Positions 21,774-33,532 of a DNA stretch of 64,000 nucleotides are shown one piece after another. This DNA comes from Ooceraea biroi. Lineage: Eukaryota; Arthropoda; Insecta; Hymenoptera; Formicidae. The notes under the pieces are model-generated. The model was not told where the DNA came from, searched no databases, and worked only from the letters and a program-made list of their open reading frames with translations. The position numbers and the translations under genes were made by a program. Positions within the stretch are counted from its first letter, which is position 1. Each line of letters starts with the position of its first letter. The stretch spans positions 10,230,001 through 10,294,000 of the forward strand of contig NC_039515.1 in assembly GCF_003672135.1 (NCBI RefSeq), in the 5' to 3' direction.

Positions 21774-23046
21774 ATGGGTAAATCGTCTCATAAATCGCGA
21801 AAGCGACGAAGGTCGCCTTCCAGGGACCACCTCGCGGGCCTCGAAAACACGTTGGCACGTCTGCTCAACGTCTTACAACACCAAGAGGTTATGGCGCCAC
21901 GATATCCATCTCCCCCCGCACCCTTACTCGACTCACCGAATCAACATGAGACCCTCGAAATACAGCAGGAAACGACGCCCGTTACGGATTCTCCCTCGGG
22001 AAACGTTCCTTGCTCGGACCACTCTGTCCCGAGTGGATCGTCTATGGCAGTGCCTGCGAGACAGGAAAGGCCAATTGAACGTAACTCAGGTCTGTACGTG
22101 CTTTCTGAACCTATATTTGCGGAATATAGGCGGAAAAATCGACACAGCCTTGCGAGTAATAATCCTTCATGTCTACCACGAACAAAGGTAACGTATCGTT
22201 CGAGTCACCTCCAGTTACGGAGGCCATACTGGCGGATACCCCTTCACTCGCAACTATCCCGCGGACGAGGATACTCTTACTAGAGAGTTGTTCGCTTCTG
22301 CGCTGGAAAAAGTGGAGGTGTCACCCTGGAACGAACTGATTGCCGAGCAATGGCGTAATTTTGCACAAAAGGGCCTCCCTCCAGAACAACGCGACCCTCT
22401 GCTGCGAAAATATTCGCCACCGGAAGCTCTAGCTTTTCTCAAAGCTCCTAAGTTCAATCAAGAACTCAAGTCTGGGCTCAAGTTCAACTCCGTCAGTAAG
22501 CGGGACGAATATAATAGTAAGGACCAAGACCAGGTCGGAATCGCTCTGTGTGCTCTCGACGAGACACTTTCCGATCTCCTGAAGCCCGCGATTCAGCGAG
22601 CGCTCGCTCCTGAGGCACGCTCAACGGTGCTGAAAATTAACGAGGAGGCAAAAATCTTGGCGGATCTCTTCTACCGTCTTTTCTTATCTCGACGTGCGCA
22701 GATAGTCCCCACACTTAACATCCTCGCGAAGAACACGGCGGAAAATATTCCTCCAGACGAATGTCTGTTCGGGACATCGTTCGAAAAAGAACTAAAGAAA
22801 GCTACTACGATGGCGAAGTCCGCAAAAGACCTGGTCAAGGCATCATTGCTGGTATCCCGAAAGGTGCAGCAACCCATCAAGCCCCAATTACACGTGATTC
22901 CCTCTACAGCATCGACGGAAAACTCCAGGGCCCCTGCCACGACAAAAATTTCGGCGATATGGAGGTTAGGGGTTCCGTCGAGCAGTCGCCGAGCACCATA
23001 CCGCGCCAGATCTCGCTCCAGGAGACGCTAACGGAGGACCAGGTAA
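21774..23046 (+). pseudogene. DIRS gag-like protein, frameshifted
   Basis: The ATG at 21774 gives MGKSSHKSRKRRRSPSRDH, a basic start typical of DIRS gag. A frameshift between about 22100 and 22285 separates this from a long frame with PEALAFLKAPKFNQELKSGL, DEYNSKDQDQVGIALCALDE and an Arg/Ser-rich tail (RAPYRARSRSRRR). The KFNxELKSGLK and QxQVGxAL segments are conserved in DIRS gags as I recall them. The frame runs up to 23046, where the LTR insertion cuts it from the RT gene; gag and pol were probably adjacent or overlapping. Confidence 0.7.
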
Positions 23047-23687
23047 ATATTGTTACGTCACGGTAAAACCTCGTTCTTACGCCTGCAAGGTTTCGAACCG
23101 ATTCTGTATCGAAATGTCACAATGTTTGAACAAGCAATAATAAACGGTACAAGAATGCGCCTGAATCTCGCGCATGCTGTGATACATGGCCATAAAAGGG
23201 CTACGAGAGACTATGCACTCGCTTATCACTAGTTCGATGGAAATTCCTGCAGCATTATTTTATATTATTAAATTATAAATATATAACCACTGACATTTTC
23301 TTTTATAATGATTATGCGATGCCGCTAGGAATGTCTCTCCAATAAAGAATAGTGTAAACGGATCGTTCTGCAATAATTTATTATTTTATCTTCGCACTAA
23401 GAATAGATAGAATAACCGTTCAAAAACGTATTAAGTACTTTTCACACCGTAGAATCCACAGCGCAATTGAATTAGCAATATTTACATTGTAAATTACATA
23501 ATTAACAAATTAACAGATCAAGGCAGGTTCTGTACTGGGAAGTGTACGCGGAACCTCCCCACTATAGAACCGTGATAACACCAGACGACGACGGCGTGGG
23601 TCCCAAAGTTCGAGACACTTATCAGAATCTTATTGGTCAAAGTTGACCCCCACATACGTAATTTTTAAACGCCCACCCTTTCGTCCA

Positions 23688-23705
23688 AGGTATAAAAAGG
23701 GCTGT
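23688..23705 (+). promoter_or_regulatory. TATA-box promoter of the LTR-type insertion
   Basis: AAGGTATAAAAAGGGCTG is a canonical TATA box, with ATTGG (an inverted CCAAT) about 60 bases upstream. Confidence 0.55.
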
Positions 23706-24202
23706 CGACGCTCGGAACAAGACAGAAGAAATACAGAAAAGAATTAGACAGAAGAATAGACAGAAGCAGAAGAAGTTCGGTTCCGAGTTCGATTAGCGCT
23801 TTAGCGTCCAGTTAGTTAGAAGCGTGATTAACCGAGTATATAAACCAAGCAAGCGATCTGTAAGAAAGACTGCGGCCACTCGCACCTTATAGGATCAAGG
23901 TAGAAATTATATTATCAATTAACGTTTCCAAAGATTATCATCATATTAATAAAGGTCTAATACGAAATAACGGAGAAATTACTAGCGAAGCTTCCTCTCT
24001 ATCTTTTTAAAGATCTCTCGTTCGCATTGTTTTCCTTCCTTAAGTTACTGAAGGATTTTCGACTGGCGCTGCCGAAGAGCGTGGCCCTAGTCGTTCAAGT
24101 TGGCGCTACCGAAGAGTGTGGCTCTACCTTGCGACAATAATCTTTCAGCAACCCGTGGTATCGTAATTAAATAAATTAGAATCATATCTATGCCTACTAA
24201 CA

Positions 24203-25790
24203 AGTAACACTACCCAAGTGCCACTCGCCGATTTTCTTGAAACTTTTCACACATGTAATACATCGAAAAACATTAGACACGTGTCTTTTTATTTGTGCTA
24301 ACAACGCATTTTAAGGTTAGAACGCATTCGAAAAGGAGGATGTTAAAAAAGTGCCGATTTCTGCCCAAAAAGGTGTAAGTAAAAGGGATAGTGTTTTTTA
24401 TAGATTTGGACCTCATGAATACTATAAAACAATTGAAAAGTACGTGAGCGTAAGGGCACACCTTGAAAATTGAGTTTAAACATGGTATATTTCGAAATTC
24501 GGATGATATATGGAGCCACGACAAAATACGTCCATGTGAGTTTTTTGGGAGGAAGGAGGCAGAGGGAAATAAAAATATGTTTTGTGTGCATTTGTGAGCG
24601 AAAGTGTAAGTAACTGAGTGCGGGGAAAGAAGGGATAATCTCATTCTCTGCCGAACACGCAAGGAGGATGCGACGAGATGTTGGTCCATTTTTCTATTTT
24701 TTTTTGTTTTGTACTTTCACTGATCACTGATTACTGATTATTACAAACACATCTCCTTTTCTCCCGTCCCGTCCCGTCCTCAAAAAACTCACACGGACGT
24801 ATTTTGTTGTGACTCCATACATCATCCGAATTTCGAAATATATCATCTTCAAACTCAATTTACAAGGTGTTCCCTAACGCCCACACACTTTTCAATTGTT
24901 TTATCGTATTCAGGAGGTCAAAATCTATAAAAAATACTATCCCTTTTATTTACAACTTTTTGGGCAGAAATCGGCACTTTTTTAACATCCTCCTTTAACA
25001 CTCTATAACACAATGGTAACTAACGCTACTCCTGAGCGTTATTCTCTTACAGCTTTTACGACATTATTCTATTATGATTTCATTGTCTGAATATTTGGCA
25101 TTAATTTTACGAGATTCGGAATGGCAGATTCAAAATCGCGGACCGAAATCGCAGAATTTTTAAAACTTTTATTCAAAGTCAGTTTCGAAGAAGTGTTTTA
25201 GACCCGTTATTACGATTTTGGTAACAGTTATATCAATCTAGAGGTGGCGGATGAAAAATGGCAAATTCAATATGGTGCATCCAAAATGGTGGACCCAAAT
25301 TCCAATTGTTTTAAATTAGTTTCAAAGACCATTTTTGTGGTGGTTTTCGAGGTCACTGTTTACAATGTTAATAGTAGTTTGACAAAATTCCTCTAGAATG
25401 ATATAACTGTTACCAAAATCGTAATCACGGGTCTAAAACACTTCTTCGAAACTGACTTTGAATAAAATGTTTGACAATTCTGCGATTTCGGTCCGCGATT
25501 TTGAATCTGCCATTTCGAATCTCGTAAAATTAATGCCAAACATTCAGACAAGGAAACCATAATAGAGTAATGTCGTAAAAGCTGTAAGAGAATAACGCTC
25601 AGGAGTAGCGTTAGTTACCATTGTGCTATAGAGTATTAAATTTTCGAATGCGTTTTCTAACTTTAAAATGCGTTGTTAGCACAAATAAAAAGACACGTGT
25701 CTAATGTTTTTCGATGTACTACGTGTGTGCAAAGTTTCAAGAAAATCGGCGAGTGGCACTTGGGTAGTGTTACTTGTAAGAAGGGGCGTA
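24203..25790. mobile_element. Nested set of three palindromes
   Basis: The outer arms (about 24203-24334 and 25645-25785, with AGACACGTGTCTTTTTATTTG) enclose two further palindromes: 24335-25000 (ends AGGAGGATGTTAAAAAAGTG and its inverse) and 25005-25640 (ends AACACAATGGTAACTAACGC and its inverse). No coding capacity is supported. The outer pair looks like a foldback element. The inner ones are either insertions or duplicated arms. Confidence 0.8.
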
Positions 25791-26189
25791 GAGTTCAGGA
25801 AAGGAAGCTCCGTTACCAGATTCGTTTCGCCTTCTCCAATAACCAAGATCCGTTTCCTTTCTATCAAAAATTAGCAGTATTAGAAACTAACAAAGCGTTA
25901 ATCAAAGAAAACCCTTATTCTCTCCGAGAACTAACCATTGAGAATAAATATCCTGATTTCCGCACAATTCGTAAGGGTGATCCGCGTCGCGTAGTTTACC
26001 GGTTTCGGGAGTTGCTCGGTGTAGACAGCAAAGAAATCACGATACCGAATTCGTATCCGATACTTCCACCCATTCAAGAGTCATAATTTGACATCTCACT
26101 GCAACCTGCACACTCCGTTCCAGGGTAAATTGCTTAAATGCATTGACCCGAAAAGGAAAATTGTTTTGACACGTTACTACGACGTAACA

Positions 26190-28100
26190 ATATCGCCAGT
26201 AGGTTAGCTTATTTTCTTCCCAAGTGGAAGGAAATCACCACAGATCCGGTAATCCTGCAGGCAGTAGCCAGCTATAAGTTGCCCTTCTCTCAGCAGCTAC
26301 CCCGTCAAGTCAATGAGCCCCGTGTCCATTTATCCTTGAAAGAGCAGGAACTTTACGGACAGGAAATTGACAGGCTCTGTAAGAAAGGGGCCATCGAACC
26401 GGTATCCGACTGCGAGGACCAATTTGTGTCCCCCTTTTTTGTGAGGGAAAAATCTTCGGGAGGTTGGAGATTTATCCTGAATCTAAAGTGTTTCAATGAG
26501 TTTATCTTCTCTCCTCATTTTAAAATGGAGGAATGGAAGACAGTAATTCGTTTGATTTCCCCGGGAGACTCTCTGGCATCCATCGACTTAGAGGATGCAT
26601 ATCTGCTCCTGCCTATTCATCTTGAAGACAGGAAATATTTACGATTTCGCTTCCGCAATCAGCTTTTCCAATTTACCGCGTTGCCCTTCGGGCGTGCGTC
26701 GGCCTCGTATATTTTCACCAAGCTCCTAAAACCCGTAGTACAATCGCTCAGGGAGAAAGGTTTTCTTTCCGTAATTTATCTGGATGACTTCCTTCTTATA
26801 GCACAATCCTATGATCGCTGTATAGTGAACGTTTCAACAACGCTCAACCTGCTATCCGCATTCGGCTTCGTCATTAACAGACGTAAGAGTGTGCTCATAC
26901 CAGCGAGCTTATGTAGGTTCTTGGGCTTTACCTTTGATACTCAGTTTCTCTATCTCCATCTTACGGGAAAAACGGATTAAGCTTCTGCACAAAACGCTTG
27001 CAGTACTCAGTCTAAGGACATGTATGATCCAATTTCTTGCGAGTTTTATCGGTTCCTTAGTTTCGGTTTGCCCGGCCGTAAAATACGGTATGTTATATAT
27101 CAAACGTTTGGAGAGAGCGAAGTTTTTAGCCCTTTTTGTGGCAATTGGCAATTTTGAAGCTCAAATGATCCTACCAACTGAGATTAGAGAGGATCTGCTG
27201 TGGTAAAAAGCGGTTTTTTCTAACAGTTCTCAACGTAGCAACATTAGATCCGGACAATTCGCGACTGAAATATTCACGGACGCGTCCCTAATCGGCTGGG
27301 GTGCCGTCTGCAGAAAGTCGCGAACTCATGGGTTTTGGTCCGCAGAGAACAAACGAAACCACATAAATTATTTGGAGCTACTAGCCGTCTTTCACGGCCT
27401 CCAATGTTTCGCGTCTCACCTGCGTGAATGTGACATCCTGTTACGAGTAAACAATTCTACCGCACTCTCTTACATTAATCGCATGGGCTCGATTCAATTC
27501 CCTCATCTATCCGTCTTCGCCCGCACAATTTGGCATTGGTGTGAAGATCGCGATTTGTTCATTTAAGCGACATATATACCCTCGACTCTGAATCTAGAGG
27601 CAGACGCCGAATCTCGAGTAAAGACACGGAATGGACTCTTACCCAAGAATACTTTAATATAATCGATGCGAGCTTCGACCCCTTTGACATCGACTTATTC
27701 GCTGCTTCCATTAACGCGAAATGTTCTCGTTTTGTCTCTTGGCTCCCCGACCCGATAGCACACGCAGTAGACGCGTTCTCCCTAGACTGAAGTCAATTTT
27801 ACTTCTACGCGTTTCTCCCATTTGTTCTTATTCTACGAGTTTTACGCAAGATTATTTCGGACGGAGCAGAGGGAATTTTGATTGTCCCACGGTGGCCGGC
27901 ACAATCATGGTTCTCCCTGTTTCATCGGCTCCTTATCGGCCAACCTATTTACTTTGAACCAGACCCTACAATGTTGTCATCTCCTTTCAGCGACTCTCAC
28001 CCGACGTGGACCAGGATTTCCCTGGTAGTCGCGAGGTTATCCGGCAGGCGTTCCGGAAGAGAGGAACACCACCGATGGAAATCGGGACGACGTTAGTCTC
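26190..28100 (+). pseudogene. DIRS reverse transcriptase - RNase H, broken
   Basis: The RT part has RLAYFLPKWKEIT near its start, DQFVSPFFVREK, GWRFILNLKCFNEF, LASIDLEDAYLLLPI (catalytic Asp), ALPFGRASASYIFTKLLKP and SVIYLDDFLLIA (YLDD box), ending with LCRFLGFTFDT. A frameshift near 26965 and a stop at about 27206 precede the RNase H part: EIFTDASLIGWGA (first Asp), NYLELLAVFHGLQ (Glu) and LLRVNNSTALSYINRMG, where Asn stands in place of the expected Asp. A stop follows at about 27566, then a shifted frame with NLEADAESR and LPDPIAHAVDAFS. The protein is typical of DIRS pol but dead. Confidence 0.85.
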
Positions 28101-28189
28101 AATCACAGACTCCGCAATCGCCCAATACACGAAGCCGCTTCGATTGTAGTGGCAGTTCTGCACGGAAAAGGACGTTCCTTTCCTGTCTC

Positions 28190-28960
28190 CGCCGTTTCCA
28201 CCGGTTTTGGAATTCTTATCTGCGTGCCTTGCGAACACAGGGTCATATTCTACCCTGAACACTTACCGCTCAGCTATTTCCCTCATTTCTGCAGACGAGG
28301 TGGGATCACATCCGATGGTTAAGCGATTCTTTAAAGGTGTCGCGGCCCTAAACCCACAAAAGCCGCGCTACGATTTCATCTGGGACCCATCACCATATTG
28401 CCTATTTGGCTACATTGTGTCCCTACGAGACTCTTCCTCTCGAGCTCGTATCTAAGAAATTAGTTACTCTGCTTGCTCTCACGACTGCGCAAAGAATGCA
28501 GACTCTTGCAGCCATCCAATGCTCTAATATAACGTTCTCGGATTCGATGGTCATTAAAATCCCAGCTCGTCTGAAAACTTCCGGAATTGGGAGATCTCAG
28601 CCCTTGCTAACTTTCAAACCCCTCTTGGAAAAACCTGAGCTCTGCGTTTTCGCAACACTACCTCACGATTACACGGGAGTCTCGCTGTCGCGATTGCGAT
28701 TCGCTTTTCATTACCTTTCGTAAGCCTTATAATTCGTCTTCATCTCAAACATTAGGGCGTTGGGTTAAGGCAACGCTTGAGTTGGCAGGGATAGATACTT
28801 TCATATTCTCGGCGCACTCGTCATGCGTCTACCTCTTTAGCCGCAAGTGCAGGCATTAGTATTGATGAGATTCGACGCACTGCAGGTTGAAGCAAAGCAT
28901 CTGATGTCTTTGCCCTATTTTACAACCGACCGATAATTCAGGATTCCTCTTTCCACGCCA
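28190..28960 (+). pseudogene. DIRS tyrosine recombinase, broken
   Basis: The recombinase replaces the integrase of LTR elements. EFLSACLANTGSYSTLNTYRSA is the N-terminal core-binding region. A frame change near 28440 leads to TTAQRMQTLAAI (first catalytic Arg). Near 28810 the HxxR box is present but split by a frame change, and a TGA replaces the Trp codon in the RRTAGW-type motif. ALFYNRP near 28915 supplies the Tyr. The R-H-R-Y set is thus recognisable over several frames but not translatable. Confidence 0.8.
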
Positions 28961-29144
28961 CTATTCTTAATGTATAATCTATTCGAAATATATAACTCTT
29001 AATATATAATTCGTAATACTTATGTCTCAACATATACCACGCTCACCAAAAAAAATCCTCACGAGTATTCACACACAACTTTACCTCGTCAATCTGTATT
29101 GACCATTTTGGCCAAATCTCAACTTTAAATATCTACGCAATTAT

Positions 29145-29240
29145 ATCCGTTTGAACGAAAACTGACATAATTGAAGAATTGAACGAACTTGTGAAGTTCG
29201 ATTGCAATTATGTGTTTTCGTTCAAACGGATACTGCCCTC
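29145..29240. repeat. Hairpin of DIRS terminal sequence
   Basis: TATCCGTTTGAACGAAAAC and its inverse GTTTTCGTTCAAACGGATA flank about 55 bases that also pair in part (ACATAATTG/CAATTATG). The left half is the DIRS right terminus. The right half may be the internal complementary region. Confidence 0.7.
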
Positions 29241-29320
29241 CCATACCCTCCCTTGACCAGATTTGGCCGTTTTGAAATAATGACAATCGCTGCGCGCAGC
29301 GGGAAGGCCTAGAACTCTAG

Positions 29321-30038
29321 ATATGTACTTACGTACAAGGGGAGCGCAAGCCCCGCCATGTTGGACCTAACTGCAGGTGCGCGAAATATGAACGAGATCT
29401 CTATCAACTGGCAATTTCCTATCTCGATGTCTGAATATGGATGGAACAGCATTAGGCTTTAGTTTTCGTCGTCCGTCTATTCTATTTTGCTCATATTGAT
29501 CAGGAGTGAAGTGATTCTGAAACGTAATGTCATTGTACAAGTCTGTGCATTCTCTAAGAATAAAATTATATTTTCTTCTGTATCGTGATATGATATGATC
29601 TCATTATCTATTACACGGCTGCTTTTGTTAATTACATATAAATATTATGTTCAAATATCTTATAATATTGTAAAATACTGTAATTACTAGAATACCTCAC
29701 ACAGTCTGCTGTTGTTAATCGGTGCCAGTCTTTTCGTTCGATTCTACGAATCCATATAGCTCTACGAACAGGATCTTTTGGTAAACGGTGAAAGAGCTTT
29801 CCTGTTACCTGCTGCGAAAAGCAGTTCATTGCACAACACTGTGGCATTTTGCCCACAAAATTAACTCACATCTCACTCACGTTTTATGTTAGCTTACAAG
29901 TGACTCTGTCTTCTCATTGGACGCCAAGGTGATAGGTCCAACATGGCGGTCGAAAAGGGAAGGGAGCCAATAGGAAAATGCGGTTGTCGGCATTGCGAAG
30001 ATCAAACGTTTGCGCTACTCTTGTACGTAAGTACATAT
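29321..30038. mobile_element. TIR-bounded segment with a THAP-domain exon
   Basis: ATATGTACTTACGTACAAG (29321-29339) is exactly inverted at 30020-30038, and CCGCCATGTTGGACCTA (29355) is inverted near 29934-29950. The two pairs lie at unequal spacing. A target duplication is not evident. A THAP-coding stretch on the minus strand suggests a P-superfamily or other THAP-bearing element, but a host gene 5' end carrying insertions is possible. Confidence 0.55.
29701..29847 (-). CDS. THAP zinc-finger domain (first exon)
   Basis: On the minus strand MPQCCAMNCFSQ, KLFHRLPKDPVRRAIWIRRI and WHRLTTADC follow the THAP pattern (C-x-C pair, FxRxPxD, W, later Cys-x-x-His). THAP domains bind DNA and occur both in P-element transposases and in host proteins. 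The codon for the last Cys is directly followed by GTGAGG, a good splice donor, inside the VCSxHF motif, so the rest of the finger should lie in another exon that I could not locate. An upstream ATG (MGKMPQCC) at 29856 is equally possible. Confidence 0.6.
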
Positions 30039-30042
30039 CCCT

Positions 30043-30893
30043 ACAAAAACCTTTTTTAAAAAGAAAAAATATTTACGCCAAGTATATAAAACGTATCGAA
30101 CTTTCTAAAAACAGTGTAATTATAAAAAAACAACCTTTCTAAAAAAGTGTATTATGAAAATTTATTTCTTCAAAAATATACATGAAATTAATGCAATTAG
30201 CCAAGTATATCATTATTTATTGAAAAGTGAATTGTTCACAAATGGATATGAAATCAATGCAATTTATCTAGTATTTGTTCAAAAATGGATGTTGTCAGTG
30301 CAATATCCAAAAATTATATACAAAATGCATTCACAATTAATTCAAAAATTATATGAAACAAGTTGTATACATTCAAAAGTATATGCAACACAAACTTAAC
30401 GCATCCATTGTCTCTTCACGCAAATTCTAAGTCACATAAAACGGGCTTAAACTGATTCAAATGATCAACGGAATCATAGTGAAGCAAAAAACTTGGCGTG
30501 CCCGGATTGCATTGGACATGTCTTACAAACCTCTTATAAACTTGAATAACAGTATCTTGATTTGTACTGTATTTTGTATGGTGAGCTATTGCATCGTAAT
30601 ACACGCCGGGCACGCCAAGTTTTTTGCTTCACTATGATTCCGTTGATTATTTGAGTCAGTTTAAGCCCGTTTTATGATTTCATATCCAATTGTGAACAAT
30701 TCACTTTTCAATAAATAATGATATACTTGGCTAATTGCATTGATTTCATGTATATTTTTGAAGAAATAAATTTTCATAATACACTTTTTTAGAAAGGTTG
30801 TTTTTTATAATTACACTGTTTTTAGAAAGTTCGATACGTTTTATGTACTTGGCGTAAATATTTTTTCTTTTTTAAAAAAGGTTTTTGTAGTGA
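30043..30893. repeat. Large palindrome with nested inner palindrome
   Basis: The outer arms are about 30043-30250 and 30665-30893 (for example AACCTTTCTAAAAAAGTGTA and its inverse). The inner arms, about 30431-30505 and 30605-30680, share AACTTGGCG and ATGATTCCGTTGAT. CGCCAAGTA or its inverse occurs at 30076, 30491, 30613 and 30846. No gene is supported. The open frame at 30416-30613 lies across the inner palindrome. Confidence 0.8.
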
Positions 30894-31020
30894 TCTCACT
30901 CCTTTTTGTACATTTTTGAAATTTTGATAGCATAGAATTTCAATATTCAAAAAATAAATTATTATTTAGAGATTATTTTTATTATTAATTATTAACAGAT
31001 TTACAGTTATTAATAGATTA

Positions 31021-31215
31021 TTATTTTTCTAAAAAAAATATGTATGCACCCTTAGCATTTTGAGGCCAATGACATGTTTCAACTTTTAAATTATTTACGG
31101 AAATCCATTTTGTACCCTTAGCTCGCAACATGTTCGTGTAATGTCCATTGTTAACATTTTCACCATGATGAAAAATAGCACTGATAACTTTAAAATATGT
31201 AGATAAAATAAGTAC
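31021..31215 (-). pseudogene. C-terminal fragment of a ubiquitin-specific protease (USP)
   Basis: The minus-strand frame reads YFKVISAIFHHGENVNNGHY, then TNMLRAKGTKWISVNNLKVE, a Trp-containing link and GAYIFFLEK. This is the end of the USP catalytic domain with the His box (GHYT), the WxxxNxxxV segment and the AYxLFYxK-like last strand. The upstream Cys box is absent and the frame before it is a short tandem repeat. It lies next to a repeat module also found at 57235-57470, so it is probably a captured piece inside a mobile element. It could instead be an exon of a host gene. Confidence 0.65.
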
Positions 31216-31260
31216 TTCTAAGTACATCTAGGTACTTCTAAGTACTTCTAGGTACTTGGC
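31208..31260 (+). repeat. 10-bp tandem repeat
   Basis: TAAGTACTTC/TAGGTACTTC units repeat five times and end in TACTTGGC, one instance of the recurring 9-mer family. Confidence 0.8.
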
Positions 31261-31379
31261 TAGTTAACTATTGATTTCATATTTAGTTTTGATTTTTCTA
31301 AATAGGTTTTTAAACTTTTTGTTGCGTACAAGGTGGGATGTTTTATGTACTTGACGTACATTTTTTAGATATCCCAAAT

Positions 31380-32215
31380 CCGCTTGCGCAGTCTTCTTTA
31401 GAATCGTTTGCAGTTGTTTCGTTTCGTTTGTAGTTGAACCGATATATCTAACAAATGGCAAAGTTAGCAATTTTTTATTTAAACAAATGTTAATAACTTT
31501 TAAAGGTTCAACTATAAACCAAACAACTAGAAACGATTCTGAAAAAGACAGCGCAGGCGGATTCGCGATATCTTAACAAATGGCAAAGTTAGTTATTTTT
31601 TATTTAAATAAATGTTAATAATTTTTGAAAGTTCAACTACAAACGAAACAAACAACTACAAATGATTCTGAAAAAGACAGCGCAAGCGGATTCGCGATAT
31701 CTCACCAAATGGCAAAGTTAGCTATTAGCTATTTTTTATTTAAACAAATGTTAATAAGTTTTGAACGGTTCAACTACAAACACTACAAACAACTACAAAT
31801 GATTCTGAAAAAGACAGCGCAAGCGGATTCGCGATATCTTAACAAATGGCAAAGTTAGCTATGTTTTATTTAAACAAATGTTAATAATTTTTGCAAGTTC
31901 AACTAGAAACGATTCTGAAAAAGACAGCGCAAGCGGATTCGCGATATCTTAAGAAATGGCAAAGTTAGCTATTTGTCATTTAAACAAATGTTAATACCTT
32001 TTGAACGGTTCAACTACAAACAAAACGAAACAACTACAAACAATTCTGAAAAAGACAGCGCAAGCGGATTCGCAACATCTCAACAAATAACAAAGTTAGC
32101 TTATTGCAATTTGTTTAATTGTTTATATCTTTTAATGGATAAAACTACAAACGAAATTATTGTTACTACAAATGTAATGCTATTATTTTCTCTATTAAAA
32201 AATTAATTTTTTAAA
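31380..32215 (+). repeat. ~125 bp tandem array, copy 2
   Basis: About six units spaced 110-138 bases (marker CAAATGGCAAAGTTAGC near 31452, 31577, 31705, 31843, 31953 and 32083). It ends at the GTCGGGTGCTAGGTTCACAT sequence shared with copy 1. The leading unit at 31380-31450 is in inverted orientation. Confidence 0.88.
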
Positions 32216-32239
32216 TGTCGGGTGCTAGGTTCACATAGC

Positions 32240-33497
32240 TGCGTCAGTCTATATTTTTTATTCAATATCTTTATTTAATAGTCAGTATATTATTCAATAT
32301 TTAGTGTATCTTGTTTCAATATTCAGTGAGCACTAAAGATAGAAGACGCTCGTGTCGTGGCGAGCGTCAACTGAAATGTACTCAACGTATCAGACGCAAT
32401 GTGAATTCTCCATAATCTAACGCGCCTATAATGTGAACGCACCTTGACGGACAAACTCGCTTTGCTTGTGTGCGTGCGAGCGTACGTACGTGAGTCTGAA
32501 CCTGAATCTGAAAAACGGAACGTCACGAATCTAGCATACGATTACGATATCTCAGGATAGACTGCACCAATCGCGTTCGGAGTGGTTGCGATCAAAAACT
32601 TGCATCTATATTATGTTATTAAAGTACCGTTAGTTTTTTTACATAAGGCTTTAGTTTCTGAGATATTTTAATCGAAAGTTAGGGTGACGTGAAATTCCGG
32701 ATAAGCTACTTGATAGCGCCTCGACGATGCCGCCCCAGTGCCGTGTCAAGCGGCAATTTCTCATGCGGCTATTTATTTTTTTATATACTTGGCGTCGCGA
32801 CGCTACCGCGTCGCTTGATCGAAAATAGATATTATATTATATATTTTTTATTAATACCCTATCGCTATTCCTGGTTCCATTTTTAATAGTGATTTTCAGG
32901 AGCTGTGAAGAAGTGTGATACTTTTACGTGATGTTTATGTGAATTATGTGATGTTCATGTGAATCTTTATGTAAATCCATAATTCTTTGTCTAGGCAACT
33001 TGCTTGAATACTAACTACGCACTAACGTTCTTTAAGAAATTCCATTCCAATGGAAAAACCTTTTCCTATATATTATTAATATTAAATAAAGCCTGAAATA
33101 TCAAAGGTTACTTAATACGAGAAAGAGGAAAAGGGCGGGCGGGCGAGGGGGTCCTCGGATACGGTTGGCTGACATTTTCGGAAGTTTACTGATTTATTGA
33201 AAACGTGTTGTCATGTCTTGAATACAATTAAAAGAATATGAAAAATTGCATAGAGCGAATACTTTATCTTCTTCCGTTGAATCTCCCAACTATCCTCATT
33301 ACAATGTTTCCTGATTTTCTACATTTCCATTTTATAATATTCTTTTATATTTTACGAAAAGTGTGCGACGGTAAACGACAATAATTTGTAAAAAAGCTCG
33401 CAAATTGCTCGAATGCTAATTACGGACTAACGTTCTTTAAAAAATTTTATTCCAATTGAAAAACTTTTTTCTATATAAACTTATAAGTGGTATTTAG

Positions 33498-33529
<32 letters not shown>
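32240..33529. other. Non-coding stretch with a direct repeat and AT microsatellite
   Basis: A direct repeat of about 85 bases (ACTAACGTTCTTTAA core) lies at 32995-33083 and 33401-33482. An (AT)n tract runs 33500-33529 and abuts the next element. TACTTGGCG occurs at 32786. No gene was supported; the part 32320-32530 is GC-richer but has no recognised domain. Confidence 0.6.

Positions 33530-33532
<3 letters not shown>

Larger units (their letters stand above)
23051..26189. mobile_element. LTR-type insertion (probably solo or decayed LTR element) in DIRS
   Basis: The insertion starts TGTTACGTCACGG and ends CGACGTAACA, with the 4-bp duplication ATAT at 23047-23050 and 26190-26193. A TATAAAAAGG promoter sits at about 23691, preceded by ATTGG, with AATAAA further on, as in an LTR. 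Without the nested insertion at 24203-25790 it is about 1.55 kb. TTGGCGCTACCGAAGAG near 24098 is a tandem motif of unknown role. The part 25790-26086 is an open frame with no recognised domain. Confidence 0.65.
21552..29161 (+). mobile_element. DIRS-like tyrosine-recombinase retrotransposon
   Basis: The left end carries TTTTCGTTCAAACGGATATA and the right end its inverse at 29133-29161, giving inverted rather than direct termini. The order gag-like, RT-RNase H, tyrosine recombinase is that of DIRS. A further copy of the terminal sequence at about 29218-29238, just outside the right terminus, resembles the internal complementary region used for DIRS circle formation. A 3.1 kb LTR-type insertion splits the element. 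Confidence 0.85.

Noticed and set aside
25673..26086. 137-residue frame as a real gene
   Set aside because: Its start lies in the outer palindrome arm and no family is recognised in the remainder.
30416..30613. Open frame with a vaguely OTU-like end (LLHYDSVDH)
   Set aside because: It spans an inner palindrome, lacks the catalytic Cys region and could be chance.
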